Counted from the first letter of the stretch, positions 1 through 12,667 are shown. The stretch: 64,000 nucleotides of DNA from Powellomyces hirtus (GCA_025526995.1 JAHLKG010000005.1:1426001-1490000), one strand, 5' to 3'. The notes: a model not told the origin generated them from the sequence alone. Translations and numbers: made by a program.

Positions 1-1
1 C

Positions 2-775
2 GATGTTGACATGTTTGCCCAGCAGGATCTTGAAGCGGCCGAGCAGCGATCCCACGGCACGTTATCGGTCCTCAACCTCTGTCACGAAGTCAAATATCCC
101 GCGAAGTTCAAGGGCCAACAGGGACGTGTCACCGCTGAGCTTTTGAAAAAAGTTCTGCCTCCGCCCAGTATCGCCCCGAATGCCGGCAATGCTGGTGGTG
201 CCCCAACCCCAGCCATGAATGCAAGCATGCCGGGGTACAACCGCATCCAATCACTCCAAATGGCCGCGGGAAGCGAAGGGTTGAAAGGCATGAATCGCAA
301 GCGGGCCGTGTCGCCGGGCAGCGCTACTGCTGGGGACGGCGGATTTGCGGGCTTCAAAACCAGCAGTGCAATGCAGGTCAAGCAAACTCCGTCGCAGCAG
401 CAGGTCGCCGGTAAACGCAGTTCGGCACCCTATGCGGAGCTCAACCAGAGTGTCAGTCAGCTGTTTGTGGAAGTGCCCACTACTACCCCGAGAACGACGA
501 CGGCGGTCGAAAGACGCACCTCGTCTACAGGGCGCTACAATCCGTTACCCCCTAGCGATTCGGACGAGAGCGCTGAGGACCCTGAGCGTCAGAAAGCCAT
601 GTCGATCTTTGTGTGCGGGTATGAACATGATAACATCCTCCCGTTCTATTTGTTGTCGCCATCTGATCTTCTCCCGATGATTTTGAACCCTAACAGCCCG
701 CCACCGATGCAAGCTGCTGTTCTCGAGCTACTCCTCGCTCTGGGCTACAATCCAGACTCCATCGTCATCTTGTAG
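2..775 (+). CDS. C-terminal part of an unidentified protein (5' truncated)
   Basis: The reading frame is open from the window edge and ends with TAG at 775, so only the last ~257 residues are visible. I do not recognise the family. The first ~50 residues look folded. A long middle section is rich in Ser, Thr, Pro, Gln and Gly, and is probably disordered; it contains a basic NRKR patch and an acidic Ser-rich stretch (SDSDESAEDPE). The last ~60 residues are again hydrophobic and helical-looking, rich in Leu and Pro (LLSPSDLLPMIL), and end in VIL. No membrane segment or catalytic motif is evident. The in-frame ATG at 11 is unlikely to be the start because the frame stays open upstream of it. The gene is followed by a 19-G run about 120 bp downstream. 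Confidence 0.7.
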   Translation, partial: DVDMFAQQDLEAAEQRSHGTLSVLNLCHEVKYPAKFKGQQGRVTAELLKKVLPPPSIAPNAGNAGGAPTPAMNASMPGYNRIQSLQMAAGSEGLKGMNRKRAVSPGSATAGDGGFAGFKTSSAMQVKQTPSQQQVAGKRSSAPYAELNQSVSQLFVEVPTTTPRTTTAVERRTSSTGRYNPLPPSDSDESAEDPERQKAMSIFVCGYEHDNILPFYLLSPSDLLPMILNPNSPPPMQAAVLELLLALGYNPDSIVIL

Positions 776-897
776 AGAGCAATCTCATTGCAAAAAGACT
801 CTGGACTTGACGTTATTATTGTATTTGTATATGTAATGCATGATTATCCTACGTCTACTAAATCGATGAGGACGGGGAGACATGGGGAGCGATACTT

Positions 898-916
898 GGG
901 GGGGGGGGGGGGGGGG
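898..916. repeat. Homopolymer G19
   Basis: An uninterrupted run of 19 G in the 354-bp gap between two convergent genes. The rest of the gap (776-1129) holds no supportable gene; it has a GT-rich stretch near 1106-1125. Confidence 0.95.
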
Positions 917-1129
917 TATCTAGGGCGCAATATGAGGAATGACTATTTCCCTCAGTACAGCCATCTCCTACTCTGCTCGGGGGTAAAACTATGCGGGTGG
1001 GCAAGTCAAGCAAACAGCGGCCCGCGCTGTATTGCCAACTTCAAAGCTTGGAGTGATTAAGTGATTAAAGGAGGAGGAGCGTGGTTATCACCACGGCTAA
1101 TTAATGTGTGTGGGTGTGGGGGTCCGTGT

Positions 1130-2678
1130 TTACGGGGTCCAATTACTGCCCAGCGAGCAGACATCGCTGACGTGCCCATAAGTGTGGGATTGCGTATGAG
1201 ATGAACTGCCGCTTCTGGAATTCTCGAGATGCGCCATGTGGACTGCGGTGTGTTTGTATTCGGCGTAGCGAGCAGTTCTCTTGGGAAGAGACAATTCGGG
1301 CTGGGTCAGAGAGGAAGCAAAGAGATGCGTGTTGGCTCCGCTTTGGTCACAGGATCCCAACATGCGCGACTCTTCGGCGTGGGCAACCGAGGACGATTTC
1401 CGCATGATGCATTGAATGCCAAACATCCAGACCGTGCCCAGCTGGACGACGATAACGGGTGGTCCGACTATATGTTGATGCGGAGATATGATGACTGGTT
1501 AGCATGACGTCAGGAGTAAATTGGGATATCGCTGGTTCGACGGCCGGAGGATACTCACAAGCCAGCGTAAAGTATCCAATGTAGAGAGCCCCTTTCTCCG
1601 TGTTGAATGTGATGAGGCCCCACATGGCAGCCGCGCTCATCATGATCAGAAGACTAATGGCATTCGTCACAGTGAACTTGCGGAACTGATCCATCTAGAG
1701 AGAGAGAGAGTCAGATCATTATTTCTTTTCATATTTAGGCCGGAAAAGATCACGCTTACCTTCAATGAGATCTCTCTCAATTCCTTCGTCCCCCTACTCC
1801 TCCCCGATCTCTCCTTCAGCTCATTACAGGAATGATTAATGCCCTCCACCAATTCACCGCCATGTGACCAAAACTTCCATCCAACAAACAAGCAATCGCA
1901 GCTCGCCACCACCAGCTGACTCGTCCACGCAATGGTCGACCGATCCCGATCTTCCCGCGCCTGGTAGTAGGTCGTGAGAACGCACGTGAGGATGGTCGCG
2001 GCAACCGCCACGACTCGGCCCGTGATGAGCGACGTCCGAAGCCGCCGCCGGATTTTGGCCGATTCTTCCGCTAGACGGTCCGACACTAATGGACCCGTGA
2101 TATTCAACCCTGTGAGGAAGCATCAGCTTTTGCGGGGTTCGAGAAGGGTGCACATATGGGTTTGAGAACCACCCCCTTACATGTATATGCCACAACCGTC
2201 TGACATGCGAACGAGAGCTCAGACACGAATATCCACGAAATGCGCGTCAGATAAAACATGCGATGCAGAAGCAGCATATTGAGGTTGTAGAGCACGGCAA
2301 ATAATGCGCAGGCAGCGGACAGCATCACAATCAGGGCACTATTCTGTCGAAAGTACATTCTCCCCTTCTTCTTGACTTCGTATGTGATGCACAGAACAGA
2401 TATCAACAGCGTCAGGACTCCACCAACGACATTGAACGCCATGACAGCGAACCGAATGTCATTCCGGATACAGCCGCCGGTCAGAAACCACTCGTAGTCC
2501 TTGCTAGAAGAATCGCATCGGAAACACAAAAAAGGATCCGTGAATAAGGGGTGACGTTCACGTTCTCACCACACACCACAAAAGGTATCGCGCAGCAACC
2601 ATACACACAAACGCACCCATATCCCCTCAAGTCGTGAACATCAAAGAACGGACAGTCAGGAGGGATCCGAACCGCCAT
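1130..2678 (-). CDS. Seven-transmembrane receptor-like membrane protein
   Basis: Five exons join in frame: 2678-2617, 2503-2181, 2109-1760, 1694-1559 and 1494-1130, giving about 411 aa. Seven hydrophobic helices can be picked out in order, beginning near IRFAVMAFNVVGG, ALIVMLSAACALF, WIFVSELSFACQ, RVVAVAATILTCV, IAWTSQLVVASC, AISLLIMMSAAAMW and VGPPVIVVQLGTVW. The short N-terminus carries Cys residues and no clear signal peptide. The tail after helix 7 is about 90 residues, polar and Ser-rich, as in receptors with a cytoplasmic regulatory tail. I see no DRY or NPxxY motif and no retinal lysine motif, so it cannot be placed in a named GPCR family. Several short internal charged loops (KKKGR, REDRDRS) fit cytoplasmic loops. 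A CT-rich tract precedes the exon 4 acceptor. Function is unknown; a surface receptor is inference from topology only. Confidence 0.75.
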
Positions 2679-3525
2679 ACCGCGATTGACTGACAGCGCT
2701 TATTTAATTTATCGATACAGTTTTCAGAGACAGAAACGAAGCGAGAAGAAACAGCCGGCGAAGGGGCTGCTGGGGGGAGGGAGGGGGGCAAGGTTGCAAT
2801 TGCGCGACAAGTCGAGAACCGGGGAGCAGCAGACTATGGTAGACGGAATGAGTTCTGGACACTCGGCGAGACCCATTGGAATTTGGGGCTGGGGAAAGGT
2901 GCCTCTGTTATGTCTATTCCGGCAAGTCTCTTGTTTACTCGCAGGTGTGAAAGCGCACGTAGTGGTGGGGCTACTAAGGACAAGGTGTGAGATTTTGGTG
3001 CGCCCAACGCCAGCGTCTAAAAATAGCGGAAACTGCCGACCGGCACGCGAACGTCTTTGTGCGCGTCGATTTGGGCTTTTGTTTAGCGCGAAGGTTCATG
3101 TTTGGGGTGTTGCGCTGTGATGCGATGTGATGCGAGACTTGCTGTAGTGCCGTCTGTCTCCATCATGGCCGTCTCCATCATGGCCGCCTCCAAGAAAAAC
3201 AACTATCGATACCAGTGATTGATGACGCTGGGTCTCACTGGGACTTGCCCCCCATGCCCGCACACAAGTATTATGCAAAAATGAATGCAACTGATGAAAA
3301 AACCAACAGGGCATACTTCCAAATTGTTGATGTGATGGAATAAAAGCTGCTCATCCGCACGCTATTCTCACAGTACGCAATCTACGGTCCAAACGTCAAT
3401 GCCGTCGTTCGCAACACACCAGATGTACCGTCCGTATCCAGGCCATCGCGCGTGTACTGGATAGATAGTACATCAATGAGAGTCCACTACTGTATCTCGC
3501 TCGTGGGGGGGGGGGGGGTGCTACA
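2679..3525. other. Intergenic, 0.85 kb
   Basis: This lies upstream of the 7TM gene and downstream of the phosphatase, both on the minus strand. It holds a tandem pair of a 15-bp unit (gtctccatcatggcc, about 3158-3186) and a G14 run at 3505-3518, only a few bases past the phosphatase stop codon. No conserved protein could be read. Confidence 0.6.
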
Positions 3526-4531
3526 CTACACAAATGTCCCGCCTCCGCGGTCAACCGTAACGAGCTCCCGCACCTCCGCCGTTGCGAGGGGAGGGAGGGA
3601 GCGATGGTCGCATGGCGCAAGTCCCTCGAATGCCGTTTGTAGAATCTGGCGGGGACACGAGCAAAAACAAAAAACCGGAAAAAAAAGAAAGCGAACACAT
3701 TCACACGTGAAAAAGACCACCGGGCATGACGTCTTACACCAAAGTTACAGCCACGAGGAACCCGTACCTGCAATGTGTCGCCATGGGAAACAAACAGCAG
3801 CACTGCGTCCTGCTCTTCAACTTGCCGGTCAGCGTGGAGCACACCTTCCAACGCTCGCTGCAGCACCGCTTCCGGGGTTTCTATTCCCACCCCGTCCGAG
3901 TCATCTCCTCCACAATGTGTACTAGTCCCACCACGGCGACGGTCCGCATCCCATACAACTTGATACAGGTCGTTGGCGCAGCCATCGTAGATCCCAAAGA
4001 ACCGTTCGCGGAGGCAGGGGATGGGCGTTACCGTTAGCGGTAGCGTTACGGCGGGTCCTAGTAGTACTTCCTCCCCCACCACCTCCTCCGAGTCCGCGGC
4101 GGGGCCGGAAACCGTGACGTTCAAGTTCCTCGTAAAGTGGTTGGCGACAATGTGGGCGGTTTCGAGCGCACGGGTGAAATCAGATGTGTAGATTTTGAGG
4201 GGCGTGGTTGGAAGGAGGTGGGTGGAGAGGTAGTGCGCGGCCTGTGTTGGGGAACATCCCATAGACCCAGAAAATAAGAAAAAAAAAAATCACCCCGATA
4301 AGCGAAACCCCATCATCCCTCCCTCCCCCTCCCTCACACCCCACCACCATCTCTCATCTCCCATCTTACCGCCTCCGCCTGTTCTCGCCCCACGGGCGTC
4401 AACCCATATCCGCCGCCGCATCCATCTTGGACGCTCGATACAATCAGGTTCCGGACATTGGCGACCGACTCGCCGTGGCGAAGAATGAATGCGCGGTGCG
4501 CGAGACGGGGTGGAGGCGGTCGTTCGGGCAT
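3526..4531 (-). CDS. Histidine phosphatase (phosphoglycerate mutase-like) family protein
   Basis: Three exons, 4531-4370, 4241-3768 and 3645-3526, join in phase 0 to give about 251 aa. The phosphohistidine motif RHGES lies at about residue 18, followed by LTPVGREQA, the conserved helix that packs on the active site. Exon 2 has the family block YTSDFTRALETA, whose Arg normally binds phosphate, then the RERFFGIYDG loop and, near its end, SHGDTLQ, with the second catalytic His. Exon 3 continues this as ILQTAFEG. These are the four landmarks of the histidine phosphatase superfamily, branch 1, in the right order. The sequence does not fix the substrate; small-molecule phosphatase activity of the GpmB/PhoE type is the cautious reading. 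The start is the first ATG before the RHG motif. Length is normal for the family. Confidence 0.88.
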
Positions 4532-5257
4532 GTGTGGGGTGGTGTGTGCTGTTTTTTCAAAATGATTCTACCCCCCCGAGTGGGTACGATAGGCGCGCCG
4601 ACTTGGGGAGACCTTTTCCTGGACTTTTTTTATTTTACATTTTTTTTAAACAGTCAGTTGTGGCAAAGTGCCCCACGGCAAGTTTACGGTAGGTTTTTCT
4701 TGTGGTTTTTTTTTTGGCGGTTTCTCAAACGTGACGAAATTTGGTGCGACGGGCGTTTCGCGGTGCATTGGCATAGCACGAGAATTACGACATGCCAGTG
4801 TACTACTAATATCGGCCACCCTACCAACCTGCTTGTGATGCACCCAGCTTCCAGTTGACAACCATTGAAAGAAAACAGGCCCTTTGGGCAACTTGACCAC
4901 AGTCGGATCATCTAACGTCCCCGATAAGATGTCACCCGTGGCGATGTGGCTTGGTCTCGTGGCTTGGAAACGATTGGAAGTCGGGTTTTTTTCATCGAAG
5001 CACTAACTGCAACAAGAGAAAAAGAGAAGGAACGTCATCTATGTCTCTATTACAAAAAGGGCGGCAGTGACAGCGCCCCCCGACAAAGGAGGCAAGCGGG
5101 CAGCGAGAGGAAAAAAAGTCGTAAGGAAGAAAGCGGGGTCCCAAAACTAGGTACGAGAAAAACAAAAAGGAAACGGCCAACGCGGGGCGGGCTCGGTAGG
5201 GTTCGCCAGCGTGCGCGGAGAGGGGTGTGTGTGACGCGTGTTGGGGATTGCACGGAT
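4532..5257. other. Intergenic, 0.7 kb
   Basis: Upstream of the phosphatase and downstream of the ABC transporter. It is AT-rich, with T runs near 4625-4650 and 4706-4720. No conserved coding sequence or RNA gene is seen. Confidence 0.55.
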
Positions 5258-8200
5258 TCAAGCCGTCAAGTTCTGCAACGCGACCAAATTCGCATAAACG
5301 CCCTTTTCAGCGACCAGTTGGGCATGCGTGCCCGCCTCGACGCTTCGGCCGGCCTCAATGACGACAATCTTGTCTGATTTCATGATGGTGGACAAGCGGT
5401 GGGCAATCACGACTGCTGTGCGGCGGACGAGTAAGCGCTCGAGGGCGTCCTGGATCAGTTTCTCCGACTCGCTGTCGAGCGCACTGGTGGCTTCGTCCAG
5501 CAACAGCAAGCGCGGGTTCTGGATGATTGCGCGCGCGATCGCGATGCGTTGCCGTTGTCCGCCTGATAGTTGCGACGCTTTGGAACCGACGGGTGTGTCG
5601 TATTGCAGAGGGAGCCGCGTGATAAAGTCGTGGATGTTGGCGTCCTGCGCCGCGCGGATAATGTCAAGGTCCGTCACGCTGGTGGGGCAGGGGTCCGTGC
5701 CGGCGCGACGCTGCGCGGCAAGGGATCCGTAGGCAATGTTGTCGCGGATGGTGGCGTCAAAGAGAACGGGTTCTTGCCCCACATACCCAATCTGGGATCG
5801 CCATTCCTCGAGTTGGAGCGCCGTCAGCGGCGTGTCATTAATACACACACTCCCGCTATCGGGATCATAGAACCGTTCCAGCAGTGCCAACACGGTGCTC
5901 TTCCCGCCCCCGGACGGCCCGACCAGCGCCACACACGTCCCGTGCTCAATCTCCAGATCGAGGTGTTTCAGCACCGGATGGTCGGCGCGGGTCGGGTACG
6001 CGAACGACACGTCGCGAAAGGAGATGGAGAGAGGTGCGGGTGCTGGGGCGATGCTGAGGCCGGCGGCGTGCACGTTGATGCGGGTCGTGCGGTCGAGAAG
6101 GGTGAACAGGGCTTTGGCGGCGTGTTTGGCTTTGGCGACGTCGGGGACGAAGCCGCTGGCGCGGCCGCTTGCCATGGATCCAAAGACTGTGCAAACCAAA
6201 CGAAAAGATGAGCAACTTTTGCCAAACCATGAGCGCGTTGATAAAGGAAATGAGGAAGCCGCGCCATACCAATCGCAATCATAACCGTAAACATCTCCCG
6301 AATCCCAATCTCGCCCCGCAGAAACAACGTGCCACCCCAATAAAACGCCAGAGCATTCGCCAAGAATCCCAGCCCGTTGCTAGCGGCGTAGCCCAACCCT
6401 GTGACAAACGCCTGGCTGTGCGCGGCCTTGTCGGGCCCTTTGAGCGCGTGGTTGTATTTGTCCAAAAACGTTTTTTCACGACCGAGCGAGATGACGGTCG
6501 CGTGGTTCTGGATCGCTTGCGTGGCGACGCTGGCCGCTTGCGCGTGCGCTTTTTGCGTTTTGGCCCCAAAGCCTTTCAGCGAGGCCATTTGCATCATTCC
6601 TAAGTGACGATACGCAAAAGTGTGCGTTGGTAAAAGGAAACATGATTGCAGCGCTGAAAGTAGGATAAAAACAGTACCTGACGCAATCAACATTGGAATC
6701 ACCGCCACAATCACCACCGTCGTTTTCCAACTGACAATAAACGACACCAACAAACACCCTACCAAATTCACCGCCAACTGCAACAACGTCCCCATGACGC
6801 TGCCCACCAACACATTCACCCGCGCCGTGTCGGTCGCGATCTGCGCCACCAGCGTGCCCGTGCGGTTGTCTTCCCGATCAAACCACCCAGGTTCTTGTTG
6901 CAGCATGGCGTCGAACGCGCTTTGCCGGAGCCGCGTCGTGACGCGTTCGCTGGTCGCCCCAAAGAGAGCGGAGACGGCATAGTTACCGAGACCGGCGCAG
7001 ACAGCTAGCGCGAGGAAGGCGCCCGCCCACCCGTTGGCTTGTCGACGCATCTAGGTAAAGTAAAGCGCAGAGTTGATGAGTCTTTCTACCAAGCGGGTGG
7101 AAGGCGCAATCGTGGCCAACCGTCTACATTACCTCTTCCAAATCAGTGATGGCAAAGACCTGCAAAATATATCCATAAAGGATCGCATATACGGGGAAAA
7201 TCGCGCCGCTTAAAACCGCGCCGCACATTCCCAACAACACGGTTCTCGCTTCCGGCCGATGCAGCTTCCACAACCGCTGATAAAACTGCTCCGACCGCGG
7301 ATCGACTTCCGAAATCGCCACCGAAGCCGTCTCGATATCGTGGCCCTTTTTGCCCGACGACGCGCGCGAGATGGTTGATGTGAGACGTTTGAGGGTTGCC
7401 GGTAGTGGCGGTGATTGAGAGTCGGCGGCGGCGTCAGGCACGCTTTGGATGACTACGACGTCGTCGTCGTCGTCGGTGTAGTTCCTTTTTTCGTCTTTGG
7501 TGGAGGGAGTTTTGTCGTCTGAATCGACTTTTTGCATCTCGACGAGGCTTTTGTAGGGCCCGTGGACTTCGAGCAGGGATTTGTGGTCGCCGACTTGGAC
7601 GATAAGGCCTTGATTCATCACTACAATCTGCGGGAATCACTGGCGTTGAGCCGTAGTCGCTTATCAGGTTTGTCACAGCTTCTTATATATCTCACCTTTT
7701 CCGCGTTCCGAATGGTGCTCAGACGATGCGCAACCGTAATCACTGTTCGCCCACTCGCGGCGCGATCAAGGCCCTCCTGCACCTGCCGCTCCGCCGACGA
7801 ATCCAGCGCCGAAGTCGCTTCATCCATCAACAAGATCTTTGGGTCACGGACCACAGCTCTCGCAATGGCTATGCGTTGTTTCTGGCCCCCACTGAGCAAC
7901 GCGCCGCGCTCACCCACAATCGTATCATAACCCAACGGCATTTTCATGACAAACGAGTGGGCATTCGCTAGTGTGCTGGCAGCCACGATTTGCTCGTGGG
8001 TCGGGGGTGGAGAGTCTTCCGCGGCGCCGAGGGCAATGTTTTCGGCGATGGTGAGGTCGAATAGGATGGGTTCTTGGGAGACGATGCCGATCGAGTTGCG
8101 CAGGGACTTGAGGTCGTGGTTTCGGAGCGGGATGCCGTCGATTTTGATGATGCCAGACGAGGGCTCGTACCATCGTTCGAGTAGGGCCACGATGGTGGAT

Positions 8201-9975
8201 TTGCCAGATCCTATGAATTATGAATGAATGAATAAGAAAGGCGCTGTGGTTGATATGTTCATGCACTTACCGCTTTGACCAACAAGCGCGGTGGTTTTCC
8301 CCGGTTCAAATTCCAGAGAAAAGTTGTCCAAAACTTTGACCGAAGGCCGCGACGGATACGCGAAAGTCACATTCTCGAACGTGATCGACCCATTCGTGTT
8401 CACATTCCGAACCAACGGCACATCCTTATCCAATGGTCCTACGTCCTCCGGCTCGCGATCAATCAACTCAAAGACGGCGGACGCTGCTGAACACGCATTA
8501 CTGAACGCCGCCAATTCTGGTGCCACAGAACTCATCCGCATTGTTCCAATCACAAGGGCAAAGTATACTGCCATCAGACGGCCGGGTGTCAGCTCGCCCT
8601 TTGTGATCAAGTAGCTTCCGTAGAAGAAGGCGATAGAGTAGGCCAAGTACATGCAGGTTTGCACGCCGGCGACGCCGAGACCTTGCGCCTTGGCTCGCTG
8701 GACACCGAGTAGTTTGGCGGGTTTGAGCTGTTTGGCGAATGTTTGGCTGGCGCGGTTCTGTCCGTTGAGAGCCATTACAGTCCGGATTGAAGAGAGTGTC
8801 TCTTCGACCACGTTGCTGGCCTGTTGAAAGATAACCAGTTAATGACTGTTTGATGATCAACAAGCGGGACAAGCTGGATTTACTTGAGCATAAGCCTTCA
8901 AACTCGCAATCCCCTTCTTTCCCGCTATCCGGTTACAAATGACACTACACGCGCCCATAAACGGGAACAGGCAGCCCAGCACCAGAGTGACTTTCCAGCT
9001 CTGCGATACCGAGATGGCAATCGCGGCGACGAGCGTGAACCCGGCCTGGATGAACAGCCCGACCTTCTCTCCAGTTCCATTCTGGATGAGTTCGATGTCT
9101 GATGTGAGGCGGGATGATAACTCGCCGGCGTTGTGCGTGTCGAAGAAGGTACGGTTTTGCCGCAGGATGGAGGAGAGAAATAGTTTGCGGATCACGGTTG
9201 TTTGCCGGGCAGAGGCGAGGTCGAAACAGACCTGGATGGAATGAAGGTTGTGCTGGGTTAGAGTATGATCTGGGGAGTTGATGAAGTAGCCTATCGTAAA
9301 GCTCGAGTGCAAAGCAGCTAGATTGAGCCACAACAAACATACACCAACATTCTACCGAAACACCGTCAAGTCGACCCTCCCACAACATTAGGAGCAAATA
9401 CATGTAGTCGTTCATATATTTGATTGTTTGCAGAATTCGGCCCGCCTATACAGAGCCGCGCGCCGAGTACATCCTGAGCAATGCCTACCATTTGCAAATA
9501 ACTGGTGATAAACATTCCGATGCTCAGATAAACAAAATACAAGACATGTGCTTTGAGTTCATGATCGAATTCGGCGTCGGACATACGATTTTGCGTCTTG
9601 GCCGTGAATGCGTCAATGACGCCAGCGAAAACCTGTACAACGTCCTTTAGAAGGAGAAGCGAAAGGGCGCCAACAGAAGCGACTGACTTACGAGAGTCAT
9701 CAGAGGTCTGTAGAGCGAGGATGGAAGAAGACGTGTTATTATTGATCAACTGGCAAACACAGGGGGCCGGCCCTCCTCGTCCTCATGTACATATACCTGG
9801 TCGCTCCAGCGGCACTAGCCGCGAGTGTTCCAAACGCCATGAGAATCCACGCGGTCTGGTCTGCATGACGGTGCAGCTTGTAATATGGAACCTGGAGCTG
9901 TTGCGGTTTCGCTTTGGTTGTCTTGATGTTGTCAGGAGGCTCTAGGACGTCAGCAGCAGCAGTAGTAGAATGCAT
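5258..9975 (-). CDS. ABCB/MDR (P-glycoprotein)-type full ABC exporter
   Basis: A multi-exon gene encoding roughly 1,300 aa in the order TMD1-NBD1-linker-TMD2-NBD2, the layout of eukaryotic multidrug-resistance exporters. NBD1 has Walker A GQSGSGKST (completed across an intron near 8217-8270), Q-loop VSQEPILF, signature LLSGGQKQR, Walker [13 protein letters not shown] and H-loop VAHRLST. NBD2 has [38 protein letters not shown] and IAHRLST. Both sites keep the catalytic Glu and the switch His, so both look able to hydrolyse ATP. The linker around 7330-7560 is acidic (DDDDD) and Ser/Thr-rich, as in phosphorylated MDR linkers. The start at 9975 is the first ATG downstream of a TATA-like run and sits about 60 codons before the first membrane helix. 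Introns fall within both TMDs and NBD1. It probably exports hydrophobic compounds or lipids; the substrate is unknown. Confidence 0.93.
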
Positions 9976-10050
9976 GCTGGGCAGTTGTGTCTCAGTCCCA
10001 ACGTGAAAGGTTGAGGGCGATGCAATGAGAGGTCGGCCTGGAAGCCGTCT

Positions 10051-10060
10051 ATATATATAT
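10051..10060 (-). promoter_or_regulatory. TATA-like element of the ABCB gene
   Basis: A run of five TA dinucleotides lies 75-85 bp upstream of the chosen ATG (9975) on the coding strand, a plausible core-promoter position. Supported by position only. Confidence 0.4.
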
Positions 10061-11439
10061 GTGTCTCTCGTATACAGTTGCAGTGAAAGATAACTTTTGC
10101 CAAAACGGTCATTACTAAGAGCGAGAGGAGAGAAGAGGGGGGGGGGTGTGAAGTGTGCTGGAGTGAGAGTGGCTTGGATGTTCATTTGAAATCCACAGGG
10201 TGCTAGATCCAGGCCGTGGAAGAAGCGCGCGAATTATCGTGGATAAGTGACTCACGTGACTCACGAGAGCACAGAATGATTGGCCAAAATGAAAACAACA
10301 CATCAAATGAATGAATAAACGGATCACTGAGTCAGCAGTCAGTCAGCAGTCAGTCAGCAATGAGGGAGATCGCCGCCTAGTAATAGAATCGTCTAGTCCA
10401 ATACATACCTTCCCTCACATGAATAACAAGCCATCTGTGTCGATAGCTTCTTGACAAGAAAGAAGCACAAGGAGACTCAACAGTCCCATCTATCGATACT
10501 TGATAACCGAGGGCTCGGTTGCTAGGATCCATTGAGAGGCCTTGCATTGAGACAAAGACTCCAATACTCCAATATGGTCTTTATTGGCCCAAAGTTTTTA
10601 AGTTATTTGGCTGCAACTCTGCCGGGCTGAGAACCCATTTTGGCAAGCAATGCTATGTTTTCAATGGGTGATCTCTTGAGGAATGTGAGATGGAGCGTAG
10701 GGATCAGGTCTTGTTGAAGCAGATTATTTGAGCTGGGCCAGTTTTTGGCATCAAGAAATTCCATCTTCATTCAAAAGCTGTATCAGCTCCCGTCTTTCCA
10801 AACAGTCTATCACTACAGTAAACCCACACGCTATCATCTTGTTTTGTCATTTGAATTTACCTGTCTCTAGCAAGCTCGTTGCAGAAAAGCTGCCGCTGCA
10901 TATTTTGCAAATTCTTGCAAATGTGAACTGTTTGAAGGATACTCGTCATGGAGCCTTTGCTATTGGTTATAGTGTGCGGCGTGTTTTTACAGGACGGAAT
11001 AGGTATAAGGTAGGAACAGCTTGCACTGCCGAGGAACCGACTACTCCCATTGAAACTGTCTGCGTCGCAGAGAGCAAGCTTTTTCCAGCTACTATTTATT
11101 CAACTTTCGTCCATATAATCAATGATCAACTCTTCTGCGGTGGATCGTTTCCCCTGTGAACCCCGCTCTCAATCGTTTGAGTTCCCTGGGTTCTTCACAG
11201 TTTGACCCCGCATACCTGTACGAACCAGAAAGCCACATTCATACCACGACGTGTCAGTACATTGATTGTGAGTTCAGCAATAGCTCATGCGCTTTCTGAG
11301 CTTTATTCTCCTGGAGACACGGAGTCCCTCATCACCTCCACAGACTCGTAGGTTGGGAAAACTCGCGTTTTTGGCGTTATGAAAGGGTCAATTCCTATCT
11401 TGAACGTCGACTAGCCTTTACTCCTTAGGTCTTCCGCCA
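10061..11439. other. Intergenic, 1.4 kb
   Basis: The gap between the ABCB gene and the next plus-strand gene. It contains a G10 run (10137-10146) and a short tandem repeat of a gtcagcagtca unit at about 10331-10361. A 143-codon open frame at 10728-11159 starts with ATG. It has one weak F-box-like patch (LPLHILQIL) but no other support, so it is not called a gene. Confidence 0.5.
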
Positions 11440-12013
11440 ATGCGTACCAACTGGCGCTTCCTTGTCCTGGCCCTGGGTTTCGTTCCGATTGCTGCGTATC
11501 TCTTGAGGCCAGTCCCTCCGAGACCGTGTACCAAGCGACTGCCGACTATCGTTCACCTGCACGAAAAGCTTAAAGAAGACTATGGGTCACGGTATACGTC
11601 ACTTTACGATTACTTAGACATCACGCTACCTACCACAAAAGAACATCTGAAACGACGATCACTGCAAATGTGGGCAGAGTGTCAGGGTCCGGACCGAGAA
11701 TTAGGCACGAGTCCCTATCTGTGCCTTGACGGTGGAGAGAAAGAATTCAAACTCCAAGTTGCAAGTTCTCTGGCGAACGACAAAACTCTCCAATACGCGG
11801 AGATGCTTGAAGATGGTCTTGTGGAGTGTGGGATTGAGAGGCTGCGAATCATTTACAACTGCTACAAAGTCTTGGCATATCTCCGGAACGAGCCTTTTGT
11901 GACGTAAGTCTTGCACCTCCTGAATTGGGCTATTGACGCCAAAGTATGTCTGATGTATCTCAGTCGGGGTCAGCCACTACTAAAAGATATTTTACAGTCT
12001 TCCTCCAAATTAG
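11440..12013 (+). CDS. Small membrane-anchored protein of unknown function
   Basis: Two exons, 11440-11903 and 11998-12013, join in frame across a GT-AG intron to give about 159 aa ending in LPPN. The N-terminus (RWFLVLALGF-like segment, residues ~5-22, preceded by Arg) is a signal anchor or signal peptide with no clear cleavage site. The rest is a soluble domain with Cys at about residues 31, 77, 91, 128 and 136, consistent with a lumenal or extracellular location. Patterns such as LQMWAEC and YLCLDGGEKEF look like a folded domain rather than chance translation. I could not assign a family. It may be a truncated copy of a longer secreted enzyme, since the second exon adds only five residues before the stop. 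Confidence 0.5.
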
Positions 12014-12667
12014 CACCATTTTCAGAGAATCTCAGTCTCAGTTTAGGGCCATATGGTTCGGCCACATTGTGCTCCGAAATGATATGAGGCCAGTTTGAAC
12101 CCCCCTCCACATGTACCGAGGCCAGTCATGCCAGTATTGCCAGCGGTGCCGACATGATCGGTCTCTCGATAAGATTCTTGTTCTATATCTATCACATCAT
12201 CCATCTTCCTTGACCCCTCAGCATCCCCTCCCCCGCCCCATGGTCTCCATTCATGGCTGTCGACTCCCAAATGAGAGTGGAATAACAGTCTCAGATTCAT
12301 TTCATTGATGAAACGGCGGGCGAGGTCGCCTGTCACGTCACATGACTCGGCACTGTTATGAAACGTGGCGCTACATTGCCGCTGACATAAGCATAGTAGT
12401 CAATCAATTCATCCCGTCTGGCAGTCTGTGCAGTCTTTCCGTTTTGCAAAAAAAGTAAACTGTGCGAAATTCCTATCTCCCCGCCCCCCTCCGCTTTCTC
12501 TTCTGCTCCCGTTCACTTCCTGCGCTGTCATCCCGTCCTTCCGTCCATCATAGCGTGTGTAGGCTGTGCTGGTCGCATTACCGTCTCCCAGCTCAAAACC
12601 GCGAAAAACTGCTGCTACTGCTGGCTGCCCTGTCATTCTGGAACACTCTCATCCCCCTTTGCCCCAG
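12014..12667. other. Intergenic / 5' region of the cyclase gene
   Basis: No supportable gene. Pyrimidine-rich stretches at 12180-12240 and 12475-12560 would suit a promoter or 5' leader of the downstream cyclase. Confidence 0.5.

Noticed and set aside
10728..11159. A 143-codon open frame with a weak F-box-like patch (LPLHILQIL).
   Set aside because: Only one short patch fits; the rest has no domain character, and no splice partners or neighbours support it.
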